The notes beneath the pieces were generated by a model. It ran no database searches, had not been told where the DNA came from, and saw only the letters and a list, made by a program, of their open reading frames with translations. A stretch of 64,000 nucleotides of DNA from Cryptomeria japonica (Eukaryota; Streptophyta; Pinopsida; Cupressales; Cupressaceae). A program made the position numbers and the translations under genes. This document shows positions 23,314 to 34,921 of this stretch, piece after piece (position 1 is the first letter of the stretch; each line of letters starts with the position of its first letter). Where the stretch lies: contig NC_081414.1 of the NCBI RefSeq assembly GCF_030272615.1, positions 910,351,009 through 910,415,008 on the forward strand, given 5' to 3'.

Positions 23314-25001
23314 TTAATCATTATTTCCATCTCCCATGTGCTGGGAGAGCAACCGCTTGGTCCAATCTTCAACAAGGAATTCAAACAATTTCTTTGTGGT
23401 GTCACCTTCCAGCCCACCCTGGTTCACTTTTTCCTGGTGCAACAGGCACATTGAAGTGGCCGAGGAGTGCATGACTTTAATGGCAAATTTCGCAATTTTG
23501 TTGACATGGGAATCCAGATAGTCCAGCTTCTTCTTCACACCGCTCAGGTCCTCGAAGATAGCTTTACACCCCTCACAATGCACCACCTCCTCCTTCTCTC
23601 CACCTTCAACAATAGTCTGACCGTTCTCAGACTTCCTCCCATCCTCCTTAGAGATCTGATTATGCGGGGGGGGGGGGGGGGGGGGCAGAAGTGGCAGAAG
23701 AAGGGGAGGTGTTTTTATTATCTTCCTTTACGGTCTCAGAGTTAGGGGCATTGGTATCCAACTTAGAAGACTCTGAGCCCTTCGTGGCCTCCATATCATC
23801 CTCAACCTTATTACTTTCTTCCTTCTCATAATCTTCCTCACCGTCTTTGGCATAGTTCTTCCTCACAACAATTTGTTTCATACAGAGTTTTCCAGCAAAT
23901 CTATTGGACCTCCGAGGGGTCACACCATCCTCTGCATCAGACTCAACTAACAGGATTTTAGGTTCTTTCTTGGGTTTCTTGGAGGTAGCTTTGGTAGTGG
24001 AAGGATTAAATTTGTTTTTCTCCCCAATTTTAGGGGAAATGAGAGGGGCGTGGTCCAAAGATTGACATGGCTATTAGGATTTTTTGAGGTCTTTTTATTT
24101 CCTTTTTTAGAACCAATAGGGGGCCTTGGGAGGAGGGAGCGGGTTGGACAAAGTTGGGTTTAGGCGGGCACATGGCCCTATGGAAATTGTAGAGCCGAAA
24201 CATTAAACCCTGGTGAAGGATGGTGAAATTTTTCTCTTGACTCATGCAATGACGAACCTCTTTAACAGTGGATTCCAAAGCATGAAGTAAAAAGAACGGA
24301 AAGGAAATAGTATCATGGTTGTGAAAATGATTGAGCAACAAGAAGTGGTAATAATAGAAAACTCCATATCTTCCCTCAAGGGTAAAATATTTCATGATAA
24401 TTTTACACACCTGGTCCCACGGATAAGGTAGCCATTCTCTGTTGAAACCCCGATGCAACTTAACTGGCTCCTCACCCTTTTTGTAGAATCTGTTCATACT
24501 GGTCTCATCTATGACCCTGCTAGTTTTCTTCCACTTCCTTCCCTCAGTAGAAAGACCCGTAGCCTGGGCAATGACGTCTTCATTAATTTCAAATGAAATA
24601 TCCCCCATAATAACTCTCTTGTCTTTCCAACTGCTAATAAACTGCATGGAGAGGTTTTCGTCAAACCCAGTCATGGCTTCCATGAACAAGATAATTCCCC
24701 CTTCCTTAACATACATCCAAACGCATGGGTCATTGCGGAAGCAATCATCAACAATGTCCGGCTCAACTTGGACTAAATCTCCTCCCATATCAGCTTCCTC
24801 CAGAGTGAAGTTGGTAAGCAATGCAAAATTGGTAATGGTTTTGCAGAGGGAGAAACCTGAGTGAAAGGTAAGAATGATGGACGAAATTTTAGCCAAAGTG
24901 TGGTGAAAGATGCAATAATTATCTTTTATGCTATTTCCCAAGGCATGCGTCTGCAAGCTCTTATAAGCATGCGAAAGGACACCTCTTAACTCGTCCGCCA
25001 A
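23314..25001 (-). pseudogene. Retroelement-associated ORF of unknown function, downstream of the LINE reverse transcriptase (two frameshifts)
   Basis: A 323-codon ORF starts at 25001 and changes frame near 24050, then continues as a Lys/Glu/Ser-rich linker to a proline run. It changes frame again in a 20-G tract (23666-23685) and ends at 23314 with a segment VVHCEGCKAIFEDLSGVKKK and a helical C-terminus. The N-terminal 280 residues form a globular, Trp/Phe-rich domain containing FISSWKDKRVIMGDISFEIN and FNREWLPYPWDQVC. From memory it resembles repeat proteins common in conifer and fern genomes, but I cannot name a Pfam family. It has no reverse-transcriptase motifs. It could be a displaced ORF1 or a captured host domain. 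Being continuous with the LINE 3' end, it was probably mobilised with it. Confidence 0.6.
23666..23685. repeat. 20-base G homopolymer causing a frame change
   Basis: A pure G run encodes a proline run on the minus strand. The reading frame before it (ending about 23660) and after it (23586-23314) differ by one, so the tract length decides whether the protein is whole. An assembly error here is possible. Confidence 0.9.
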
Positions 25002-25399
25002 CTTGCAAAGATCTTTATTATGGAGAAATCTTAAGTTCTAGTTATATCAATAAGGGTTGTACTTGCTATGGTCTATCAAGTTAATGATTAAAGTCAAAGC
25101 TGCAATCCTTCAGTAACACGATTATAGGTGGTCGGACACGTCATTGCTAGATTAGAGTGGTGGATAAAATGGGGACCACCGATAGCCACCTTGACATAGC
25201 CCACCCAATTCAAATTTGAATTTCCCTCTCGCATCTTGACATCGTAGAAGGGCCAAAACGTCCACCTGTAAAATAGGACATAGCAAATAATTGGTTAGTA
25301 ATGAAATTTTGATCTCTCCTTATGAGGGATTTCTATCTATCAGAAAGCGATTCTAGGTGTCTCCAACACCTCATACCTTTCATCTCAAGGCCCGCCATA

Positions 25400-28300
25400 G
25401 CTAGAGACTCTGCCACTAAATTTCCCCCTCTCTAAATATGTTGAATTTGAAATTCCTCAAGCCAAACAATCATAGACCATCAAAGTTAAGTTTGAGCCAT
25501 GAGGGGGACAGGGCCTACCATCTAGTGTTGAGCCTCTCCATCCTTTTAGAGTTGTCATATCAGAGGAAGTCGTCAGGCAGGTTCCATGTCCTAATCCAAT
25601 TGCAATCCATCACCAGAGGGACAAATTATGGTTTTTTCCATTTGTAGACCAAAGAGTTCTCCCTGAGGATCTTTTCTATTATGCCAACCACTATGTGAAC
25701 AAAGTTATTAGTTCTTGGAAGATCCGGTTGTTCCTTTCCTTCCAGATCTGCCAACAAATATGACGAGGGATGAGTTTCCAAAACTGTCTAATCAGAGGGT
25801 GAGCAGAGGGGCACTTCCAGTTGCTGATAAACTACTGCAAGTCTTCCAAGAAGGTCCACACAATGTTGAATTTATGTAAGACTTTGTGCCAGACCATAGA
25901 AGTGAAGGGGAAATGGATAAATAGATGATTTATGCTTTCCTCAACACAATTACACTGAACACACCGATTGGCTAATAGGAAGCCTCTCTGTTTAAGGTTA
26001 TCAATAGTTAGGATCTTCCCATGCAGAGCCATCCACCAGAAAAAGTTTATTTTAGGGATAAGCTGAGAATTCCAAACTTCTCTCCAGTTGTAGCAGTCGT
26101 TCACAGGAGTGAACATGAGATTATAGGCCGACTTAACACTGAAAGACCTGAAGGGATTCATAGCCCAAACAAGCTTATCAACATGAGGGAATCGGGGAAT
26201 CGTAACCTCCTCAAGAAGAGCTTGTAACTCCCCCACCAAATGGCCCCACTAAGTATTATCTCCTAGAGCATCAGCAAGCCTCGACCAACAACGAGAGGGG
26301 GATATGTAATTCATCACAAGAGGACCAAGCAAGTCCTTGAGGGTTCCCATGAGGCAACTGAAGCGGGAAGAGGCTAGGGGTCTATCGCTAATCCAATTGT
26401 CCTCCCAGAATCTAATTTTCTCACCATTGCCCACTTGCCATTTTAGACCTCCCTTAAGCAGCTTCCGATTTTTGACAATGTTGTTCCATATCTTTGATCC
26501 AGGAGGGAGCTCATGAGAAGATAGAAGGGAAGAGAAGAGGGTTTGATTGAAATAATTAGCCCGCATAATCTTGGACCAGCTAGCTTTGTCCTTCACAAGA
26601 TTCCATCCAATTTTAGTCAACAAAGCCTTGTTCAGGTCCGATATTTTTCTGATCCCTAGGCCTCCCATGTACTTAGATTTGCACATTGCCTCCCAATTGA
26701 CTAGGCTGAGTCTATAATTTTCCTCCATCACCGTCCACATAAAACTTCTTGGATTTTCTCAAGTTTCTCAGCCATAGCAATAGAGATCTTAAGTAGTGAT
26801 AGAAAATAGACTGGGACACCTTGAAGAGAGGCCGACAGAAGCTAGAGTTTACTAGCACTACTCAGGGATTTTCCAGTCCAGCCAACAAGTTTCTTCTGCA
26901 TTCTTTCTAAGATAGATTCCAGAATTGGGGGGTGACCTCCTTAATTGTGAGGGGAAGACCCAAGTAGGAATCAAGAAGATTAGCAACACAACATCCAATA
27001 ATTTGCATACTTTTACCTTGGAGATTCCTATCCGTGTTGAAAAAATAAAATTTGCTCTTATTATAATTGATAAGTTGTCCTGAGGCCAAGGCGTAATCCT
27101 CTAACAAGTGTTTCCATTCTTTAGATTCTATAACAGACGACTGGCCAAATAGGAAGGTGTCATCAACAAATTGCTGCATAACCATCGGAGGAAGGGTGGA
27201 AGCCGCTTTCACCTTCGAGATTCTTCGATTCGTGATTAAGTGGGAGAAGTTCCTGCTCAAAACTTCTGCCACCATAATAAACAAATAAGGTGAGAGAGGG
27301 TCCCCCTACCTTAGGCCCTTCCCAGCCTTGAAGAATCTCCAAGGGGTGTCGTTGACAATCACCGAGTAATGAACACTTTCCACCGCCACCTTGATAACAT
27401 TGAGGAATCTTCCCCGAAATCCCATCTTGGATAGAACAACAAACAAGAAATTCTAGTTAACTTTATCATAAGCCTTTGAGATGTTAAGTTTAATATCCAT
27501 ACCTGGGTTGCGACTCTTCTCCATGGAGTGGGTGACCTCATGGGTAGTTATGAACACATCAAGGATTTGCTTGCCTGAAACAAAACCCCTCCGAGAGGGG
27601 CTAATACATCTATCAAGAAGGGGTTAATTCTGTTGACAACAACTTTAGAGAAGATCTTGTACACCGAATTGCACAGGCTGATAGGGCGATAAATAGTTAT
27701 AAACTTAGGGTCAAGAACTTTGGGAACCAAAGCAATGAAAGTGTTATTCAATTTCTTCAGAAGGTTCCCAATGCGAATGAAGTCCCTGGTAGCATTGATT
27801 AAGTCATACTTCACAGTTTCCCAGAACACCTGAAATAAAGCCGAAGGGAAGCCGTCAGGTCCAGGGGCCTTAAAGGCATCCATCGCAAAAACTGCCTCTT
27901 TAACTTCATCTTCATACACTTCGCACATCAACAACTCATTGTCAGCATCATTCAAGACTTGAGGGATAAGATTGAGAAGCTTATCACTAACCTCAGTAGG
28001 TTCGCTCACCCTATCATTAGTGTAAGCATTAGTAAAGAAAAGAGAATCCCATTGTCCAATCTCATTATTCCCCACCAATTCTTCATTTTTGTCATTGAAA
28101 ATGGAATGGATAGTGTTTCTCCTTTTGTGCTTTGAAGCAGACTTGTGAAAGAAGGAGGCATTCCTATCCCCCTCAGTTAACCACTGGATTCTGGATCTTT
28201 GCTTCCAATAGATCTCTTCAAGGCTCATGATTTCTTTCCATTTTTGTCTCCAACATTCCTCCTCTTTGTGTATATCTATTGAGGTGATCCCCTCTGCAAC

Positions 28301-28826
28301 GGTTCTCTAGAGGCGGTCCAAATTGGTTTCAACCTCCTTCTTTCTCTTAAAGATATCACCAAAGGAAGATTTATTCGAGGCTCTGACCTCCCTTTTGATT
28401 ATCTCCAACTTTTTAGAGATTTTAAACATAGCAGAACCTTGAACAAGGGAGTTCCACCAATTTTGTATACACTGTTTGAAGTCCGGGTGAGAGTGCCACA
28501 TAATCTCATACCTAAAGGGTATGGGGCCCGAGACTAGCCTATCAACCCAGGAAAGGAGGATCGAGGAATGGTCAGAGATAGTGCGAGGGAGACACAAGAG
28601 CGAGGAATTGTTGCCAAGGTCCCACTTAGCAGAGATCAGAAACCTATCCAACCTGACCTGAATCATATTAGAGTCTTTTCTATTGTTAGACCAGGTGAAA
28701 GGATTCCCTTGAAGGTCTAGATCAAATAACTCATTTTTTCTAACGAAGTTAGCAAATTCAAGCATGCTATCACTGTAATCAGTTAGACCACCTAACTTCT
28801 CAGAGGGAAAAAGAGGGGTGTTAAGG
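25400..28826 (-). pseudogene. LINE 2 ORF2: partial endonuclease, reverse transcriptase, zf-RVT, RNase H trace
   Basis: The frame starts in the endonuclease C-terminal half (NPFTWSNN, near 28700; TISDHSSI, near 28575). It continues into the reverse transcriptase (APGPDGFPSALF; NTFIALVPK; RPISLCNS), shifts near 27590, runs to about 26910, then returns to the first frame for the thumb and zf-RVT (26740-25832). In motif A the catalytic Asp is replaced by Asn (codon at 27483-27485, KLNISKAYDKV), and the catalytic box reads FVDD (near 27165). In-frame TAG codons at 27453-27455 and 27306-27308 stand for Trp and Gln. An RNase H start (LKLNFDG near 25490) is followed by decayed sequence. The copy is inactive. 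Confidence 0.85.
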
Positions 28827-31800
28827 TGGTTATTTATATATCTTTTTGATCTACTCTTTTAGGCACATATATCCTATATTGCAACAAACATATACATTTT
28901 TTAGTGTTTGAACCCTAATGGCTTTTATAATTCTTTTTTTTTGGAAATCAATCAATGGATCATGTCTATTGTTTGCAATTGATTGGTGACAATATGCTTT
29001 GTGTTATTTATCTAAATTGAGTAAGTTGGTGAGATCTATATTTCACTATGCTATTCATAAAGTTTGTGTCTTATATCTGCCCATGAAATATGGTGGTATG
29101 ATTTGTATGCAACTTGAAAAAATATTATATTATATTCCTTAGATGCTTGCATTAATGTTGTGTATGGTTGTGTGAAATACTAATCATTATAATGTTGGTT
29201 TATGGATCTACCTTACCATTTAGATCTAATAAATGAAGTAAAATTTAACATTGATTGTCTTTCATTTAAATTTTTTCTCTTCTAAACCTTATTATCTTTT
29301 GATTTTTTTTATAAACAAACCAAAATAGATCTAGATTCGAAAGCTACATCAAAAAGGTATTTTCATATTTGTAATAATGCTTTAGCAAAAGTTTGAAAAT
29401 ATTTCATTTCTACATTTTTTAAGCCTTGAAATAAATTATGTATTAATAGATCTGAAAATCTTGATTGATTATGTTGGTATGTGGCAAATGATCATGTTGT
29501 CCGAGTTAAATTTTGGGGACTTCTTCAGTCATGTTTACCCTCATTATTTAATAAAAGAGTTAATTGTTATTTTGGTATGTAAACTGACTTTTGTAAACCA
29601 CCAAAAAGGCTTGATAAATAAGTGTTTGTGGAATGTGAAAATCATCAGATTGTGATTTGCTCTTCACGGGATAATAAAAGAAAGTGGATAGTTGTTTCTC
29701 TGTGGACATAATCCACATTGAGTGAACCACATTAAATTTTTGTATTATTATGCATTTTTTTGCTTTTATTATGCATTATAATTAATATTATTTATTTCTC
29801 CAGTCTACCTAAACCCTAATAGATTATTTGTGTCTAAAATTTGATTTACTAATAATTTCCCCTCATTAAACGGATCACATAGGCCAATTTTCTATCCAAC
29901 ACACTCAAGACTTGACTAGAAAAGAACCTTGGAGAAGAATTTCCTTCTTTTCAAGAAGAGTAAATGATATATCATTTACTTAGATTTGGTTGTGCTAAAA
30001 CCACTATCAACAAGAACCATTTCCTAATAGAGTCACTAAAGATGCAAGCATCACTTTGAATATCCAAAAGGAAAACAAATGGAAATGAAAGCTCTTATTT
30101 CAAATTAAAGAAAAACCTCAAATAGATCATATAAAAGAATTTAACACAAAGTAACAACATTACCAATAAACCAAATTGTAAATTTGATTTTCTCCAATGA
30201 TGGTTGGAGTATGGATGCTCTTGTCTTAAAAAAAGGTGCCTATTTTGACATTACCAATGAAGAATGTGGAAGAAAAATTAATTTTAAACCCCTTTTATTC
30301 TTAGAATTTGATGGAGAGAATATAGCCATAATGAAATAATAATAATATTTATATTTGTCATGTGAGGTGGAAAATAGGTGTAACTGAATTATAAAATGAT
30401 TTGATTATGTGAGATGGAAAGGAACTAATTTAATAGTAAAATTATTTAATTAAATAGAGTATGTTAGGTGAAGGGGATTTGACTAGATGATGTAATTATT
30501 TAGTTGATTGGGACAAGGGTGTACTATGGAAATATTAAGTGTGTAGAGGAGGTATGCAATTTATGTTATTATATTCGCAAGCTAACCTTAGATCTCAAGT
30601 TTTGGTTGAAAAACTTGGTCTATACACTTATTATGTCCTAGGCCTTATGGTTTTGGTTAGATTAAGGAAGTTGTTAATTTATTTGTAAGTGGGCAAAGTA
30701 GATCATTTTTTTCTATTAGCCCCAAGTTTATTGATAAAGTGGTTGCAAATGTTGTGACATTAAATGTGTGTGTGTGTGTGTGTGTTGTGTTTGGAAGCCT
30801 CCACATGTATGACATGAAAGTTGTTTACTACCCAAGGGAATAGTATTGTTCAAATAGAAACAAATGAAGCCTCATGCTTTTTACTTACAAAGGAAACGAG
30901 TAACTAAAGGTCTTGATCCACCATATGGGGAGGATGTTGAGTAGAAGCATCATGATGTCTCTTTGGGGTGGAGAGAAAGACTATTGATAAAGCTCCTTCA
31001 AGTTCAATCTCTTCGAAATTAATAAATCTTTAAGATAATTGAAGATAGAACTTTTCTAATTATTGGTTGGCAAGGTGCAAGGTGCAAGGTACAAGGTGAA
31101 ATTACAATCATGGCTCCACTTAGGAGCATCCCTTTTACTCTAAGTCTTCATAAATTTTGGAGTGTATAAGCTTTCGTATTTGGGAGGTGTGATCTATAAA
31201 TAGATCAATTAAACTTTATGGCAACAAGCTATAACCCAAGAAAACACCTTTGATGAAGGAAGAAGAGATACATTCAAATACTTAGATGTTGGAGTATGTT
31301 CAATGCAATATGGAACATCTCAATGCAAGCTTCAGCTAATAACAAATTTGAGGAACAACTATGTATTTGTCTTCTATGAAAAAGTATCAATTTTAGATGG
31401 CAGTAGTTTCTCAACCATCAAGGTAGTTTTGCACAAAAAAGTAGCAAATTATTATAGAAGCAAAATAATAGCTTTGCCAATAAAATTCCATAATCGTTCT
31501 CTAATGACAAGAAGTTTCATGATCCAATCAAAAGCATCTCATAGAATTCCAATTTTCTCATTATTTGACTTCCTTGAGCTTTTCTAGTTTTATTATTGAC
31601 TATAAAACAAAAATAAATTGACAATAGACCATGAAAAGACATTGTAATTAATATTAGGAGTGAAAGTTTATCAGTTGTTGTCAATGGACCGTGTTAGTGG
31701 GTCTTTCGTCTGCTGGTGAAGTTGAAAGGTTCTTAATGAGTCCACTAGAGATTAAGTTTTCCTGGATGGAAAGCTCCGACATCAAAAATAAATGAAATCG

Positions 31801-33130
31801 GAATTATGCTCAATATCAAATAGCGAAAAGAAAAAAGAAAAAAGAAAAAAGGAAAAAAAAAGGTTTAACAGCAATCTTTTGGCCAAAGTGCCCTCACACC
31901 GACATGAAGTTAATGATACTATTTTATGGTTGGTTGCCTCCAAAGGCAATATACCGGTCATTAAAGTGGGCGGCACTAAGCTACAAAATCGAGATGCTTT
32001 TCAAATTAAAAAATCACAGCTGCCGTCTTTTACTGCACAAAAAAGTGTGACACGATATTAATTATTGGAAGCTTCTTACATATAACTAAATTATACGATT
32101 AAAGCATTCTTTAATCCTGAAACTTCTCTTTTTTTTTTAATTATTATTTTATATTGTCAACATCAATTTAGTCCACCGCCTAGAGAGGTTGCACCTTGTG
32201 TGAGGGCATGTATAAAGACAAAACACCAAGGAATCTATTGCCATGATAAATGATATTGCCATGATAAATGATTTCTTTTAGACTGCAAATTAAAGTCCAC
32301 AAAAAAACAATGTTCAATTCAATGCTTTGTAGTCAAAAGAAATGGCTAGCCTTTAACTTTGATTTAACAAGCATGTGAAAAGCTTACAATGTTGATTATG
32401 AATGCTCAGATGAAAGTGAGATCCAATTAAAGTCAAATTATAAGAGAACAATACTTCAACAAAGAACTATGAACTTGATAACTTGAGTAGAATTGTGCCC
32501 ATCTGGCTTGAAGACTATCTTCCTTTATTTGAAATATTAAGTATATTTTTTCAAATTACATTCATTATTAAGATAAGAAGAATTTATATATGATTAGTTT
32601 TAATAATAATTTAATTTTTTAGTTTTAGTCAAATGCTAGGTAGCTTTCTATTAGTTTTTTTTAGAATTAAATATAATTTTCTATTTATTTATACTATTTA
32701 GGTGAGTATTTTCTATAAGCATTGAAAATATCTTTATGTAAGATAAAATTGTTTCATTAATATATGTTTATGTCAATTAGATCGAATTATAAGATCAATA
32801 CTATCTATCATTTTATTAAGACATAATTGTGTGAATTAGATTGAATCACAAGTATAGTCCTATCCTAGATCCTTGAACTTGTAAGTCTCACGTGTCACAA
32901 GTTTTTAATAACTTATCTAGTTTCTATCACTTTCTCATAAGATCATAACAATCAATCGACTTCTCATGATTTCAAGGTAAGCCCTAATCTCTCTCTCAAT
33001 TCTAACTCAAAGGGTTTGTAAGTTGTGCCAAGGCTTTGGGTTCTTCCCATGTAGGTCTAAAGTTCAACTCTCACTGGTTGGGTTGTTTGAGCTTGCTCAA
33101 TCATCCATCGAGGTATTATGACCTCAACTT
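28827..33130. other. AT-rich DNA without recognisable genes
   Basis: Only short ORFs occur. Small repeats are seen: (TG)n at 30765-30784, GCAAGGT units at about 31071-31098, an A/G-rich tract at about 31825-31862 and an 18-bp doublet ATTGCCATGATAAATGAT at 32237 and 32255. The 94-codon ORF at 31303 and the 89-codon ORF at 31792 show no motif. I see no LTR or LINE signature. Confidence 0.5.
30765..30784. repeat. (TG)n microsatellite
   Basis: Ten TG units in AT-rich intergenic DNA. Confidence 0.9.
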
Positions 33131-33417
33131 GCCCCCTCTGATGTAGTCATGTTCCAGAGGGCCCTCAAAGAGAACAATCTGGATCATGCAACAAGAGTAA
33201 CACAACGAAAGAACAACAGAAAAGGTAGAAAGTGCACAATTAGACATCCACAATATCATAGATTCATTATAATCAAGCCAACAACATGCAGGCAAACATA
33301 CAGGCTTACTGGCCTTATTACAACTTACATTCTAGAAAATGATCCATCCGAACCTCCAGAGGAGTTCAAATTACAAATCATCATCTATCTCCCCTTATCT
33401 ACCAAAGGATCAAATAC

Positions 33418-33419
<2 letters not shown>

Positions 33420-33456
<37 letters not shown>
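33420..33456. repeat. (TA)n microsatellite
   Basis: About 18 TA units. The ORFs that read through it are low-complexity artefacts. Confidence 0.95.
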
Positions 33457-33457
<1 letters not shown>

Positions 33458-34735
33458 CATCTGGAACACATTCGGGTCGCCCACAAAATATTACATTCCC
33501 CAAGACAGGAAAATGAAATGTGTAAAATAGGCCGGACCCAAAAAACGTGAAGATCTTATCCGCCAAAGACAATAATGAAGTGTGGACCACCAAGGGAAGT
33601 TGACCAAGGGCCTAAGAACATCGAGAAAGGTGCCAATTAGATCCACAAGCCACGAAATCACTCCACAAGAGAAGAAATCTCCAACTAGTCGTTAAGCTTA
33701 AAACTGCTCCAAAAACCAAGAAATGGGTAATCCGGAAGCGACAACTTGCGAGAAAATATCCAAAAGAACTGAGAATCTAGAATAATGAATAAGAGCACAT
33801 CTGGAAGCCAAGAATCTGATCTGCAATGAAAAAGGAACAACATCTAGAGAATTCTGGAAGTAGCACAAACACTACAACACAAAACAAAAACAACTGAAAA
33901 GCAAATATATTTTTTGTTGATGCAGGATTTCTCATCGACCGGGGATGCTCCTACATCACCATCCATACCACAAAACTTGACAAAAAGAAATGTAATATTG
34001 AAGCAAGGTTTGGATGGGTCACTAGGTTATCTCATGATATCAAAAAAAAAAATTCTTGTATTTATCTCAACTAATCCATCTTGATTAGTTCATTCTCAAC
34101 TTCTAATTCAACTAAGGTTTGGATTATGTTGATTTATTTGGTTAGATAAGTGTAGGTGTGATTTATTACCTACAAAAAAGGTTGAAAGTATACACTTTCA
34201 CCATTTTTTATTAGTATTCTCATGTAATAAGAAAACTCAAATATTACTATTAAAAAGTAGATTATATACGAATGAAGCTTTCTATTCATAGACGTCATGT
34301 TAAATTTCATAGAGTGAGCTTTTGGTATTATTTTAAAGTGTTTTAAATATGACTCATGGATTCTATCAACATGTCAAAAATAAATCATAAGGTCATTACT
34401 CAAATAAACTTTCAACAAATTTCACTATGAATATTCTCACCGCTAAATATTTCACCCATATATCCACCATTGCAAACATGGTTGTCCTTGACATTTTACA
34501 TCCAAAAGAATCCACTCATCACTGAGTTCAATATAGTGAAATTCGCTTGGTTGAGCACTTGATAGGGGGTTGAGAACCTAATCCCCTATCATCTTGAGTG
34601 AGTAATATCACTCTCTTTTCACATATCTATCTTTGATTCCATTTAATCTCATAGTGAATGTCAATCAATATTTTTTCATCTAGGGGTCAATATGATAATT
34701 TTTAACCACCCTCCTCTATGTTAAAACATAATTGA

Positions 34736-34921
34736 AGTCAATCATCACTTTCTAGATATTGATTAGGTCACCAATCACCCCTCTAAATAAAATTGCCATC
34801 TTTAAAGCCAACCATCAATTTCTAGAGATTGATTAAGTCATCAATCACCCTTCTACATAACAATGACATCTTTAAAGTCAACCATCACTTTCAAGAGGTT
34901 GGTTTACTTACTAATCACATT
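34736..34921. repeat. 70-bp tandem repeat, 2.7 copies
   Basis: Units starting AGTCAATCATCACTTTCTAG recur at 34736, 34806 and 34876 with a regular 70-base period and modest divergence. Confidence 0.88.

Larger units (their letters stand above)
22934..28826 (-). mobile_element. Second LINE, 5'-truncated inside the endonuclease, with an extra ORF after the reverse transcriptase
   Basis: On the minus strand the copy begins in the second half of the endonuclease (about 28826) and continues through reverse transcriptase, zf-RVT and a fragment of RNase H to about 25400. A further ORF system follows (25001-23314), then a 3' end at 22934 that reads CTGCTTTATTATCAAAA, a typical plant LINE terminus with a short A tail. 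Truncation at the 5' end is the normal product of target-primed reverse transcription. No T-run that would mark a separate LINE tail is present between 25000 and 25400, so I treat the whole as one element. No convincing target-site duplication was found. Confidence 0.75.

Noticed and set aside
22982-23314. 110-codon hydrophobic minus-strand ORF suggesting a membrane protein
   Set aside because: It lies in the 3' UTR of LINE 2 and its hydrophobicity follows from T-rich composition.
27359-27541. 60-codon minus-strand ORF in LINE 2
   Set aside because: It is the wrong frame; the real reverse-transcriptase text (with motif A) lies in another frame interrupted by stops.
31792-32061. 89-codon plus-strand ORF beginning with a Lys-rich run
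   Set aside because: The Lys run comes from an A/G microsatellite and the rest has no motif; not supported as a gene.
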